From assembly GCF_041296385.1 (NCBI RefSeq), contig NC_091020.1, forward strand, positions 36,309,501-36,373,500: a DNA stretch of 64,000 nucleotides. The letters run 5' to 3'. The notes beneath the pieces are model-generated. The model searched no databases, had not been told where the DNA came from, and saw only the letters and a program-made list of their open reading frames with translations. Within the stretch, counting starts at the first letter, position 1. Each line of letters opens with the position of its first letter. The translations under genes and the position numbers were made by a program. Of the stretch, positions 48,197-60,659 are shown one piece after another. This DNA is from Aphelocoma coerulescens (Eukaryota > Chordata > Aves > Passeriformes > Corvidae).

Positions 48197-48506
48197 AGGC
48201 CAGAGGAGGCTCCAGGATGATCAGAGGGATGGAGCAGCTCTGCTGGGAGGGAAGGCTGGGAGAGCTGGGGGTGCTCAGCCTGGAGAGGAGAAGCTTTGGG
48301 GTGACCTCAGTGTGGCCTCACAGGGCCTGAAGGGGCCAACAAGAAACATGGAGAGAGACTGGGGGCAAGGGCTGGAGGGACAGGACACAGGGAATGGCTT
48401 CCCAGTGCCAGAGGGCAGGGCTGGATGGGATATTGGGAAGGAATTGTTCCCTGTGAGGGTGGGCAGGCCCTGGCACAGGGTGCCCAGAGCAGCTGGGGCT
48501 GCCCCA
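48197..48506 (+). mobile_element. CR1 fragment, group 1, without its 3' end
   Basis: Sense copy that starts further upstream than most, through 'gctggaggggacaggac'-like wording and 'gtgctcagcctggagaggag', then 'ggaattgttccctgtgaggg', but stops at 'ctggggctgcccc' (48506). The last 150 bases of the element are missing. CR1 normally truncates at the 5' end, so 3' loss means later deletion or rearrangement. Confidence 0.85.
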
Positions 48507-49786
48507 TTCCTGATCTGGCCAAGGTCTCCTCCACCTCCTCCTCCTCGAGGATTCGTGGCAGCAGAGATGTGTCTCACATGGACATTCCAGACACCTCATT
48601 AAGAAATGCATGTTTTAACACTGGTGGAAATTGGCTTTGTACATTCCTTCCCTATTGGGCTTGTGCAGAAAAGGTCCAAGTTTCATTTGAGCATTTATGA
48701 AATATTTGGTAGCCTCAGATGGAGAATGTTCTTCATGCAGAAAGCACCATAATTAACCCCAAATCACTGAGCATACCTAGAATTTGTTAAAAGGGAAATA
48801 ATGTCAGCGGGAAGCTATAAATTTTTGAACTTCAGGTGTCTTCAGGCTGCTGGAGATACCAATGGCATTAAAAACAAGGCTTAGGTGTTTAGGTAGCTCT
48901 AGTGCTGAATAAAGAAGTCTCGTTGCATCCACACTTTACTGTCACTACTTTTAGATAACTCTTCTTTCTCCTCTCCGTTTCTCTGCCTTTTTCCATCCAC
49001 CTGCAGAATTGCCATGTTAAGACTTAACCAGGAACAAATTTGTCTCTCCCCGAGTGTTTGTGTGAAATTGTCTGAGACCAGCAGAATGAAGGACAGTTGT
49101 GTGTCCTCTGTCAGTGCACACAAAGCTCTTCACAGAAGCCGCAAGTGGAAGTAAGAAATTATTATTATGGGATCACTCAGAAATGTTGGTTGAAACCTGG
49201 AACAAAAAATATTTTGTTCCTGTTCTTCCGGGATTTTTTTCCCCAAAAAGCTCAGTACAAAGCTGTTTATGGAAATTAATTCTAATGGCTTCATAGAATC
49301 TTCTGTTCCCACTTCACATTACACAAGTCTTGCCACAAAGGAGATAATAGGCATGGGATATATTGAATTAGTAGATAAAGTTCTTATCTGTTCCTCTACA
49401 TTACTTCCCTGGGTCTGAAATGACAAGTCATAGTTATTAAAACCATGGCAAATTGCCTGTGATTAACAAGGAAATAAATATATTATCCTAATAGAATTAT
49501 CTCCTCTATCTGAAGCCCATGACAATTTCTGACAACTGTCCCTGAAAAATACTTTGCATTCCAGTTACCCCAGGTCTGAGGAGAACATCCTGAGCCATTA
49601 ATGAACTGACCTTGCAATTAAAGCACATCCTATAGAGCTGGATCCCTCGTGCTGTGGGGGCCTGGAGGGACAGAGGGGGAACGTTAGGTGTCTCCTGAAG
49701 GGAAACAGGAGTTCACCAGTGAGAGATTGGGTACAAACAGCTGTAAATTTTCTGTAAAGAATGCTATAAATGAAATACAAGCTGAA
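48507..49786. other. Unique non-coding stretch
   Basis: A short CTC-rich run at 48523-48546 borders the broken CR1; nothing else is recognised. Confidence 0.5.
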
Positions 49787-50028
49787 GAAGGGCAGATTTA
49801 GATGGAATATTGGGAAGGAATTGTTCCCTGGGAGGGTGGGCAGGCCCTGGCACAGGGTGCCCAGAGCAGCTGGGGCTGCCCCTGGATCCCTGGCAGTGCC
49901 CAAGGCCAGGCTGGACATTGGGGCTGGGAGCAGCCTGGGACAGTGGGAGGTGTCCCTGCCCATGGCAGGGGTGGCACTGGGTGGGCTGTAAGGACCTTGC
50001 CAACCCAAAGCATTCCCTGATTCTGTGA
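49787..50028 (+). mobile_element. CR1 LINE 3' fragment, group 1
   Basis: Sense copy from 'agatttagatggaatattgg' to 'aaagcattccctgattctgt', with the tail preserved. Its internal blocks are near identical to those at 17361 and 63534. Confidence 0.93.
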
Positions 50029-52273
50029 AATATTGAGAACTCCTGGGTTTTATAAAACAACAAAAAGCATTCCAAACTGAAAATTAAGTGCTTTTCTAAG
50101 CAGGGCATTCCTTAACCACAGGAGATTTATAAACTGCTCTCCCACAGACAAATGATCTCCGAATCTCTTGGGCAGAACCTCCTCCCAGCACAGAGCAGGG
50201 CTCCAGCTGTGCCTCCACAACCCGAGGCAGACTGAGGCTGAAGCCAAGCAGCACAGCCAGAGAGGGACCCCAGCAAATCACGAGTGTTGTGCCCCTTACA
50301 GAGCCAGTCCCAGGCACTGCCCAAGGCCGGCTATCCCAGTGCCATGGGCTTCCAAGCTTTTGGGCAAAGACAGGCTCACACCAGCCCGGCCCAAGCAGGC
50401 TGGACACACCCACAAGCTGCTCCCCAGCCCGCTGGTCCCTCAGAGGGAACACCAACACAGAGCTCTCCTCCTCGGAGCACCCAATCCAAAGCAGCTGGCA
50501 CCCAGGGACTGGGGTGCTCAGGAAGAGTCCATGCACTGGGATCACCCATTGTTTTGGTTATGCCAGGTAAGTATAAAAGCCAACTCAACGTTCAGATCTT
50601 GTTCTTCCATCCTTATCAGACAGGGGACCTGAAATGCTCTCCAGGACGGCTCTGGGAAAGGGGAGCCAGCAGTGCTTCAGACTGCAGCTGTTCAGAGTAG
50701 GGATTCCACAGAGGATGCTCCCTCTGAAAAAGCTAAAGCCAAAACTGCCTTATGACGTGGAGGGAAGTGCTCTTGTCTCCAGCCAGGCCTGCTGAGGGAT
50801 GTTATGAGCAGCAATAACAGAATTTGTTTCACAGAAGCATGAGGAGTATTTTGGAAATGATTGCCAGGATGGGAATCCTGCTTCTCTTGGCACCAAACAA
50901 ACACACAGCAATGAGTATTTTCCTAATAACAGGAGATTAAAGCTGGAAATGGGAACTGCAGAGAGAGATGAACAGCATCCAGCTCCAAATTCCAGCAGGG
51001 CCAGAGTGACTGGGTCAGGCAGCAGCAGGAGCCAGGGCCCACCCACTGCCAGCAGAGGATGTGTGGACCACTCTCATTTCAATTTTACCACTGGCAGTGA
51101 CAGCTGGACAGGCAATAAAAAGAAAATGAGGCCTGGGTGAGCCACGGCTTTGGAGAAGATGGGATCAGAAATCAGTGGGAAGCCACATCTCAGCACCCCA
51201 GGGTCTTGCAGCACCTTTGCCCTCCTGGTACTGCTCAGGTTTCCCATTTGGGTGTGAACACCATCAGTGCCACGGTTTCTCAAGCACTGCTTTGTGTTTA
51301 AATACTTCCTAAGTACAGCCAAAGCTCTTGCAGAAACTTCTTACTCTGACAAATTCAGCTTTCCTGCAGTCAAGCCAGCCTAAAAAACAGCCTCTGCATT
51401 CCTTTAATGAGGCTTCCTTTAATATTTAGACCAAAATATTATGATTGTAGTTATTAATTAGGCATTCCCTAAGTACTGTTTATCTTTGTATTTGAGTCAT
51501 TTCCTGAGAGTATCTTCATGAAAGCACCTGCCAATTCGGCTCCAGAAATCACACACAAAACCAATCTGCATTTTCCAGTCACACCCCTTCTGTTCTGAGT
51601 AATGACAGCTTAAATCAGTCATCAGCAGTGCCGGGCTCGCTGTGGCACAGGCAGGAGCACTGACATGGAAATCAGTGTTTGCACTCACAAATCGATGAGG
51701 GAGTGGGGAGGGACCCTTTGAAGGCTTCACCCAACAGCTGTGCCCTGACACAGCCACGGGCTGCAATTACAGCAACAGCCATTGCAGAACAAATGACACA
51801 GAGAAATCTAGTAAAAAAAACCCAAACACACAACAATTAAAAAAAAATCCCAACACAACTCCCTAAACTCAGCAGAGAAAGGAATAATCCTGTATCGAAT
51901 TTGTCCCCTCTAAGTGCCACCCACTAGCACATTACTGAGCCAATGCACCAAGTAACATTTGTAATCAAAGCTAGTAAGAAGAAAAAATTATCTAAAGAAC
52001 AGATCCAAGATTAATAAAACCCCCCAACATTCTAAGCAGGTGTTTTTATTCTTTTATTTCTGTGTGTTGCTACCAAAGCAGTCCTGAACTGGAGTGCCTT
52101 CACTGGAATGCCTTCCAGATCACCTGGCACTTACGGCTTAAAACCATTCCTGTGATAACACAAGTGTAAAATGGTTGTTGTAACTGTTTAATTACCCACA
52201 AGAGAGGTTATGCTGCTATATCTTATATTATAATTACGGGTGCTGAAGTCCTAGGCCGTGAGCCTCAGCACAA
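50029..52273. other. Unique stretch, 2.2 kb
   Basis: No gene or transposon recognised. A-rich simple wording at 51810-51860. Confidence 0.45.
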
Positions 52274-52642
52274 AGGTGGAGCAAAGGAGGCTCAGGGGGG
52301 ACCTTGTGGCTCTGCACAAGTCCCTGACAGGAGGGGGCAGCCGGGGGGGTCGGGCTCTGCTCCCAGGGAACAGGGACAGGAGGAGAGGGAACGGCCTCAG
52401 GCTGGGCCAGGGGAGGCTCAGGGTGGATATTGGGGAAAATTCATTCATGGAAAGGGCTTTCCAGCCCTGGCACAGATGCCCAGGGCAGGGGTGGAGTCCC
52501 TATCTCTGGAGGGATTTGATGGCCCTGTGGATGTGGCACCTGGGGACATGGGGCAGTGGCGGCCTTGGCAGTGCTGGGAATGGTTGGAATTTATGTTCCC
52601 AGAGGGTTTTTCCAACCCCAATGCCTCTGCAGCTCTGTGATT
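52274..52642 (+). mobile_element. CR1 LINE 3' fragment, group 2
   Basis: Sense group-2 copy from 'aaggtggagcaaaggaggct' to 'gcctctgcagctctgtgatt'. It is almost identical over about 175 bases to the antisense copy at 54679-55137, including the shared wording 'gaaaattcattcatgg'. It carries a CTCF-like motif at 52327-52340. Confidence 0.92.
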
Positions 52643-52734
52643 TCCAGGTGTTGAGCAATGAGGTTTCCAAAGCACACCAGGGTCACAGTGGATCCACTCT
52701 GGAGAACACAGGTAGGACCAGGGAGGCAGATCAG

Positions 52735-52792
52735 AGCCACAGAAGTGTCAGGGGGAAGGGACCCCTGGAGATCACCTCATCCAACCCCCCGG
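52735..52792 (-). mobile_element. CR1 LINE 3' tip, group 4
   Basis: Antisense 'gagccacagaagtgtcaggg', 'ggaagggacccctggagatc' and 'acctcatccaaccccccgg' resemble the tip of another avian CR1 lineage. It is under 60 bases, so the assignment is moderate. Confidence 0.55.
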
Positions 52793-54037
52793 ATCTACTT
52801 GTAGGTGGATCTATTTGTAGATGGGTCTCTGTCTCTGCAGCTCTCAGATATTCTACAACAGGTGGGAGATTGACAGAGTCCTGCTGAATCCCCACATTAA
52901 TTCCCTGTGCCCCACTGAGCTCACACGTTTCAGGTCTGGTAAGGTCTGGTTCTAACCCCGCAGGCTCTCAGCAAGGCTGGACTGTGACCAGGGTCCCCGG
53001 CAGGAGCTGGGGGTGGCAGAGCCCCCGGGGCACCACCTGCCCCAGCACAGGACAGACACACCCTGGGATAAAGGGATGAGCTACAGGCAGAGCAGGGGAG
53101 ACCAAGCCCATCCTACAGCCGAGAGAAAACGAGACTGGATCAGCACCTGCTCAGCTGGGGGAAGCATGAGGAAAAACAGACTATCCAACATCTAAATTTC
53201 ATCTCTTTACCTCCACACACCTGAATTCCGAACACACTTGGGATGAACTTATAAACTGTTTAAGGCAATTAATTCCATCCCATAGTCAGAAGGGCAGCAC
53301 AGGTCAGCTGGGCTCTTGGAATGAGGAGAGGATCGTGCATCACACAAAATGTGCCCAGCAGAAAAAACATCCCAACCAACTCAAGGTGGCACCTGCAGCT
53401 CTAAAACATCACATTTGTATTGGATTTGTCAGTTACCCATCTTCCAATCAATACTTCAAACACAAGTTTACTGAAATTCATTTCTGTAGCAAATCCAAAC
53501 ATCATGTACACTGCAAAGTGGTTTTTTGAAACAAATCATGATGTACACTGTTTGGAAAAAAATCCTAGCTTTTAGGGGAAATTGTATTGTGTGAAAAAGG
53601 AAAATTAATATTACTGGAAACCTTTCCATTGTGAGTTCTCTGGTTTTGAACAGCAGCTTCGAGCAAGGTGCCAAGGGAGCACTCACAGAATTCAAAGTAT
53701 TATTTCAGTGCTGGGTGTGACTCAGTTTCTACCTAAACTGAAATGACATTGGATGCAACCTCAGCCATGGACACCCCACCTGCTCATCCAACCCCTCAAT
53801 GGCTGAAAAAATACAGGTATTAGCATAAAGGGGTATTTTAAATTCCCACTTGCATGAAGGATCACTCATCTGGTGGGGAAAAGGACATTTGTGTGCACAG
53901 GCTGGGGCAGGGGCTGAGGCAGCATCATGTGAAAGCTGGAGGAGAAAACTTTTGGGTTAACCACCATCAGTGCTTTGGCAGAATTGAGCTTTGCAAGAGG
54001 CCAGATCTTCTTTAAAAAGAGGAATTGAAACTTTAAA
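52793..54037. other. Unique non-coding stretch
   Basis: No gene or repeat recognised; 53400-53640 is AT-rich. Confidence 0.5.
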
Positions 54038-54292
54038 CTGCCAGAGGGCAGGGCTGGATGGGAGATTGGGCAGGAATTGTTCCCTGGGAGGGTGGGCAGG
54101 CCTTGGCACAGGGTGCCCAGAGCAGCTGGGGCTGCCCCTGGATCCCTGGCAGTGCCCAAGGCCAGGCTGGACATTGGGGCTGGGAGCAGCCTGGGACAGT
54201 GGGAGGTGTCCCTGCCATGGCAGGGGTGGCACTGGGTGGACTTTGAGGTCCCTCCCAATCTAACCCCCTCTGGGAATGTGTGGTTCTATGGA
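54038..54292 (+). mobile_element. CR1 LINE 3' fragment, group 1
   Basis: Sense copy from 'ctgccagagggcagggctgg' to 'tgtgtggttctatgg'. The terminal tail has diverged (TGTGTGGTTCTATG), while the body is intact. Confidence 0.92.
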
Positions 54293-54678
54293 TTTTTCCA
54301 GAATTCCAATAATGTGTTTTCCAATCCTGTTCTCACAACACCAAAGCCATGGAGGAGCCTGGTGATGTCTCAGATCCAAAGCTGTGGCCACCACAGGAAC
54401 CGAGGAGCTCTGCCCAGAAGCTTGCCCAGGCAGGACAGGTCCCACTCAATGTCCTTCCCAGCCGTGCTGCTGGGGGCATCCCCTGGAAGCAAAACTTCCC
54501 ATCAGCAAAACCAGAACCAGCGCTGTGGAACAGACACGGCCGGGACGCTTTCCAGGGCTTTGCCAATCCTCCTGTTACCATAGAAACAGGACAGGAATGC
54601 TGCCAGAAGAAAAGGGGATAAAGGGGTCTTTTTGGTCCTTCATTATCTGTCCACTCATGTGAAATTTGTGTGTCAGGG
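54293..54678. other. Unique spacer
   Basis: Nothing recognised between a sense group-1 CR1 and an antisense group-2 CR1, whose 3' tips face one another. Confidence 0.5.
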
Positions 54679-55137
54679 AATCACAGAATCATCAAGGTTG
54701 GAAAAGTTATCTGAGACCATCAAGTCCAACCATTCCCAGCACTGCCCAGGCCACCACTGACCCACATCCCCAACTGCCACCTCCACAGGGCTTTTAAATC
54801 CCTCCAGGGATGGGGACTCCAACCCTGCCCTGGGCTGCCAGCTCTGCCAGGCCTGGACAACTCTTTCCATGAATGAATTTTCCCCAATATCCACCCTGCT
54901 CCTGCCCTGGCCCAGCCTGAGGCCGTTCCCTCTCCTCCTGTCCCTGTTCCCTGGGAGCAGAGCCCGACCCCCCCGGCTGCCCCCTCCTGTCAGGGACTTG
55001 TGCAGAGCCACAAGGTCCCCCCTGAGCCTCCTTTGCTCCAGGCTGAGCCCCTTTCCAGCTTCCTCAGCTGCTCCTGGGGCTCCAGCCCCTTCCCAGCTCT
55101 ATTCCCTGCCCTGGACACATTCCCCATCCCTGCCCTG
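54679..55137 (-). mobile_element. CR1 LINE 3' fragment, group 2 (long copy)
   Basis: Antisense copy of about 460 bases from the tip 'aatcacagaatcatcaaggt' to 'ctggacacattccccatccc'. The tip and 'ggttggaaaag' are the best preserved of the group-2 copies here. It carries a CTCF-like motif at 54977-54990. It forms the left-facing arm of an inverted pair with the copy at 52274. Confidence 0.94.
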
Positions 55138-56060
55138 CAGGTCCCCAGGAGCCACGGGGGAATTTGCCCAGCAGGTACCACACACGCCCCAGTGAACACC
55201 AGTGGGGCTGCTGAGGCTTCACCGCCATCCTTGCACAGCAATGGCATGTGACCTGCATGGGCCTAAACGGTGGGATTTTTTGGTCAAAAATAAAGATACA
55301 TCTGGGCAAGGAAGGGGGAGATGAAAAGCCTGAGTCAATCTGGTCTCCAAATTAGAGGTGCTGGAAGAGAAGTCAGTCTGGGTACTGGTGAAAGGCTAAG
55401 GGTAGATCCTGGATTAACTCCCCCTCTGCCGTAATCCAGAGCACCTCCAGATTTCGGGTTTATTCATGGGGTTATTCTCTATCTGAAGGAACTATTTCCT
55501 TTCTGACCTGAGAAAAAAGACTTGGAACTTTTCTATTTAAGCACCTGCCTGATAAAAACCTTAATTTGCATTTGCAACGGGAATGTTTTCCCCCACACAA
55601 AGCAACTGGAAGGAGCAGAGGTGCAGCAGCGAGTGCACTTCACCTGCCCTTCAACCAGCCCCGAGGGCCCTGTTCACAGGGTTTGTTGAGCACAGCCCTC
55701 GGGGCTGGGCTCAAGGACAAACCTGCTTCAAGGCTGAACTACTTTCTGCTGTCCTGTCTGCCTTTTGATGCTCTTGTAGTGGCAGCTGGCACAGGACTGC
55801 AGATCTACAGCAGCCCTGGGCTGGGGCTCTCCCCAGGACAGAGGGGCTGCTCTGTGTCTGGCTCCTGCAGCAGGAAGGGCCTGGCTCCTGCGGGGAAGTG
55901 GACAAGAGCAACACCTTCAGGGGATGGAACATGAACACGGGGACATGTCACTTGCCCCAGGACAGGGCCCTGAGGGTGTCCCGGAGCTGTCTGTAGCTCC
56001 TCCATCTGAGCTACGGCCGGGCCAGAGTGGAACAGAACCAACTCCCACACCTAAACATTC
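55138..56060. other. Unique non-coding stretch
   Basis: No gene or transposon recognised. An octamer motif ATTTGCAT lies at 55564-55571. Confidence 0.5.
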
Positions 56061-56200
56061 AATCACAGAATCATGGAATGGTTCGGATGGGGAAATTCAC
56101 AGGATCCCAGACAGGCCTGGCTTAGAAGGACCTTAAACCCCATCTCATTCCAACCCTGCTGTGGGCAGGGACACCTTCCACTAGCCCAGGCTGCTCAGAG
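56061..56200 (-). mobile_element. Two adjoining CR1 3' tips, group 1
   Basis: 'aatcacagaatcatggaatg' (56061) is an antisense CR1 tip of about 34 bases. At about 56095 a second tip begins ('ttcacaggatcccagacagg') and continues to 'ccactagcccaggctgctca'. Read on the minus strand, one truncated CR1 ends and a second 3' tip follows at once in the same direction. This may be nested insertion or tail duplication. Confidence 0.7.
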
Positions 56201-57603
56201 AAGAATTTAACTTCATTTTCATGAACACTTATCTTTCAATTTATCACCCAGACTTCCTTATTATGGCCTATTATGATCTGAGCTTTTTATAATTACCAAT
56301 TTTTAAGCACAGTTCTGTCTCTTTTCCCCTCAGCTCAGATAAGGACTTATCTCCCTCAAGCAGACAGGGAACATCCCTGGCCAGCAGAGCCCATAGCACA
56401 GCCCGAGTTTCCCAGCCCAGGTAGCCCTGGCTGATGCAGGGGCTCAGCCTCCAGCCCAGAGCCCTGGTGCCCTGCTCTCCTCCCAACAGAGTTTCCTCCA
56501 TCTGGAGCTGCTTTTTCTCAATCTCTCCTTCTTTCCATCCTGTTCAATGTCTCCATCTCCTCCCAGTCCTGCTCCCTCTGCTTGTTTCTCCTCAGAGCGA
56601 TGTGATCGACCTTTTTACCCCTTCTCAAAGCCTCCACCTCTCTGCCCTCCTTCAGTTCTTTATCTGCACCCACAAACCCTCCTCCTCGAGGCTCCAGGAG
56701 CGGTGCCCCCAGCCCAGGCTGCCGTGCTGCCCCTGCAGGTGCAGCCCCTCCCTGTGCCCAGGTACCCCCAGCTCCCCCCGAGGGGAGGTCAGCCCTGAGC
56801 CTCTGTTTGTGGCTCCCACTGGCCCCAAAGCCCTGCAGCACCAAAGCAGCAGCAACCTCAGCTCCTGTCCCACGTCTGCCAGCGCCGGGAGGCACGGCAG
56901 GGCTCAGTCCTGCCCTGCCAAATCAGTTCTGTTAGTTAGATAACAGCCCTTGGTTTTGCACGCCAATAACCCTCCAGGCTCTGTAGCAAAGGTTATGGGT
57001 GCGGGTAAGTTATTGTCTTCAGAAAGGCACATCTCTCAATCCCACTACTCCCTGTGCTGCTGTGTTCACCCCCCGCCCGTGCAGTGGTTTTTAAGAGGTG
57101 TAACAGATTAATCAGTTCGTGGCTTTTTCTCCAGTGTGACTTTTTGGATTTTTAAGGGCTTTTATAAATGTTTAAGGTTGGATTGTGCAGAGGTACAAAG
57201 CACACAACATAGCAATAAGAAAACCTGTAAAAACAGTAGTTCACGCAAGTCAAACAAATACAGCATGGCGAGAGCAAGGTTAGAATCAGCACTTTAGGTA
57301 AACCTAGGAAAAGATGAGATTTTAGATGGATTTTTGAAAAGGGCAAATTTTGAAATGGCAGCGCAGCGGAGGGAGGAAATTGTTGTGCTCGCTGCAAGTG
57401 TCACCTTCCAAAGGCAAACAGGGATGGTTCACCCTCCTCTAACTGAGGAAATGTTTCCTCCATTCAGCAGTGTAATGCCAACTATGAAGGCATAAAGTCA
57501 GGTTTTTACAGGCTGTTACTGAAAAAAAGGGCAATTGGTATCACAGTACGTGTTGGGTGTTGTTTCGGGATGCAGATTTAAACATCCAGGAACAGAAAGA
57601 GTG
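56201..57603. other. Unique stretch with a pyrimidine-rich part
   Basis: No gene recognised. 56505-56660 is pyrimidine-rich, and 'cttgtttctcctcag' at about 56581-56596 resembles a splice acceptor, but no exon follows that I can recognise. Confidence 0.45.
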
Positions 57604-57816
57604 AGGAAGGAATTGTTCCCTGGGAGGGTGGGCAGGCCCTGGCACAGGGTGCCCAGAGCAGCTGGGGCTGCCCCTGGATCCCTGGCAGTGTCCAAGGCCA
57701 GGCTGGACATTGGGGCTGGGAGCAGCCTGGGACAGTGGGAGGTGTCCCTGCCATGGCAGGGCTGGCACTGGGTGGGCTTTGTGGTCCCTCCAACCCAAAC
57801 CAGTCTGGGACTCTCT
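57604..57816 (+). mobile_element. CR1 LINE 3' fragment, group 1
   Basis: Sense copy from 'aggaaggaattgttccctgg' to 'aaaccagtctgggactctct', truncated just at the 'ggaattgttccc' block. Confidence 0.93.
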
Positions 57817-59864
57817 GCCTGCCCCCAAGGGAGCCGTGGCACCACACCAGGGGCACAATGAGACAGGAGCTCCTCAAGGCCAGGCAGGCTGGACTCCAGA
57901 CAGGGAGCTCTGCCCTCCCTTCAGAAAATATTCCTGAAAGTCCTTAAAGATGAATTCTTGAAGTATCACCAGTTCAGCCTCTGATCCACTGCTGGCTGTA
58001 CATTGAATAAAAATGCATTTTTCTTGTGTTCAGAACTGCATTGGTTAAAAGCAGTTGTGTATTTTATCCCGCTATTGAAACTGTTTGATAGGATCAGCTT
58101 TATTGGCTTGTCTTTGCTATTTTAAATTAGATTTGTTTTCCATCCACTCTCTGATCCCCCAGAGTTTGCTCTGAGTGTTCCAAGTTAAACCTTTAAAGAG
58201 ACATTTCTTGTGTAACCCGATTCTGTTACCTCTTGGTGCTTTGGTGTTTGGGCACTTTTAACCCACAAATGAAACACCTTAACTCAAAGTCTCCCTTTTT
58301 CCTAAATTAATCCTGTTAGCCAGTATGAAGATGAGAGCATCAATTTTCCACATGACCCTGCAAATCAAGGCACCAGTTGGGCAGAAATCCATTTTTTAAA
58401 AGCCACAGGAAACATCCCAGGCTGGGCTGCATTTAATCTCCCATCCCTGTCCACAGATAACAGCTCCCTCCACAGCCATCACAGCGCTCCTGGCCACTTC
58501 TTCCTCTCATTTTTCACTTGCAAAGCTGAAATTTCCCTTCTAGATCTCTTTTGATGAACCAATGATCTTTAGTAATATTTCTCTGCAAGTTATTTTTGCT
58601 GCAAGTTTAAAGACATCTTTTATTTTTAATGCCTCTGCAATTCTCAATATGTTCACTGGCATTTAAACTCCAAAAAACCGGTGGGAAAATGAGATGTGCT
58701 TTAAATGAGGCAGCGCTGGCCATCTGTGTGTGAGGGGTTTGTTTTGAAACAGCAGCTCTGGGTGGTTCAACAACTGCTCAGAGCCAAGGGTGCCTCAGCT
58801 GCGAGGGTGGCTCTGCCAGCCTGTGAGGAGCTAACCTGGGATCCTGCCTGGCTGTGGCAACTGCAGGCAATTTCAGATCAATTCGGCTTTGACCGAGTGG
58901 TGCAGCCCTGCCTGGGCTCTGCACCCGAACCACGGCCCCTGGCCGTGCCCTGGGCACAGCAACCATCCCCACACGCTCGGGCAGGAGGGGTTTTCCCAGG
59001 GTCTCCCCCATTATTTTCATGCCACACCTGTGTTTTTGTGGGGTTTTCCCCCCAAAAGTGAATCCCTAATGATATGAAGCAAACCTAGGGGCATCGCCTT
59101 AAGGTAGGATTCTAAAATAAGTCAGATACCTGCATTTTTTGGTAAAATAACACCATCCCCATCTCCATTCTTCTGGACTGTCCAGCTACAACAGCTGAGT
59201 TGCAGCTGGTTTGGGTTTTGTTCCCATCACAACCATAAAAGATGAATTTTTGAAGGAGTGGCTGTGGCTCAACTCCACTGACACCTGAAAGCTGCAGAGT
59301 TTGACTGAAACAGGAGCTGTGGGAGCGCTGGAAGCAAACCAATTTGGGAAAATAAGGAAATTAAGGGGAAAAAGGTCAAACTCCCCTTAAGAGGTTATTA
59401 CCTTGTATCAGTTGTACTTGCAGGGCTACAAATCCAGGCTGCAGGAGCACCTGGGATCACACACCAAGCCCAGTTCTGCTGCTGCAGAGATGGAGATTTG
59501 TCGGCCCAGTGAAGCGTTAGCACTCAAATAAATGAGCAGTTTATTGACCTTTCAGTGATTGAGACAAAACTAAAAGGCAGAAATACTCCTGGAGCAGGCA
59601 GGCACCCGGGCCAGCACTCGGGGGGCTCTGGCTCCTGCTGGGAACGCAGCCCTGAAGGTCACAGGGAACACAGGGACATGCTCACAACCCCTGCCAAGCA
59701 CCCCAAGGGCTCTGCCTTTCTGCTCACTTAACTCCTCACCCACTTCTTGTGACGACCACATATCTGCTCCTTTGTCCTCTCTGCAATACAAGGACTGCCA
59801 GAATTCAGGGGGAAAAGAAGGAAAGGCCATTATCTTCCCATCCTGAAAGCATTTCTGATCTTTC
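57817..59864. other. Unique stretch, 2 kb
   Basis: No transposon recognised. 57960-58680 is AT-rich and unbroken by repeats. Confidence 0.45.
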
Positions 59865-60002
59865 GGTGGAGTCCCCATCCCTGCAAGTGCCCCAAGCACG
59901 TGTGGATGTGGCACCTGGGGATGTGGTTGGTGGTCACCATGGTGCTGCTGGGTGATGGTGGGACTGGGTGAATTTAAAGGTCTCTTCCAACCTTAAGGAC
60001 TC
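59865..60002 (+). mobile_element. CR1 LINE 3' tip, group 2 (older)
   Basis: Sense 'ggtggagtccccatccctgc', 'tgtggatgtggcacctgggg' and 'ttaaaggtctcttccaacct' are in the order of the group-2 3' end. It resembles the older copy at 32941. Confidence 0.75.
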
Positions 60003-60659
60003 AGAAATTCCAAGGTGCCCAAAGCAGAGGCAAGGAAAACACCCACAGGCAGCACCTTTGGAATTTCCAAATCCGTATTATGAGTTAATGAGACAAAAAG
60101 GGAAATGACTCCTTTTAAATAGTCCATGTCTCCAGGGTACAGCTGGTACCAGGACAGTAACATTGGATTCCTGGAATGCTGGACTGATTCAGTAGCTAAA
60201 CATATAAAAATGAGTGAATACATCTTGTGTACATATTGTGTAATATATATCAGGAATTTAAGGCTGATTCAGAATGCTGGACCAAGAAAACCCCTGCTGC
60301 TGTGTCTGAAGGACAGCAACAAAGAGCAAAATGCTTCATAATTTGCAAATTAAAAATTGAGATGTAAGAGGGGAGCTTAAGGAAAGTAAGCATGCCTCGT
60401 GAAAGGAGCACAGAAATACAGCTGGAACGAGGATCCTGATTTGCACTCAGGAATACACGGCACTAGCCCTGCAGTTTAAGTACATTAAATCCTGTTAATG
60501 ACCTTGCCCTTACCCACAGTTTGGGACTCAACACCTCACCCCACTCCCGGGGAACCTGGGCTTTGCAGGAGGGATGGAAATCTGTCCTCTGCCATGGAAA
60601 TGACACCTGAGCATTTCAGGAACTGCTCGCTCAGGTACCTGCAGCTGAGCCCGGCTTAG
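60003..60659. other. Unique spacer before the CpG island
   Basis: AT-rich, no repeat recognised. Confidence 0.5.

Noticed and set aside
56434..56943. A 169-codon frame with an acceptor-like pyrimidine tract
   Set aside because: The composition is dominated by a pyrimidine-rich tract (Ser/Pro/Leu-rich translation) and no known domain is visible.
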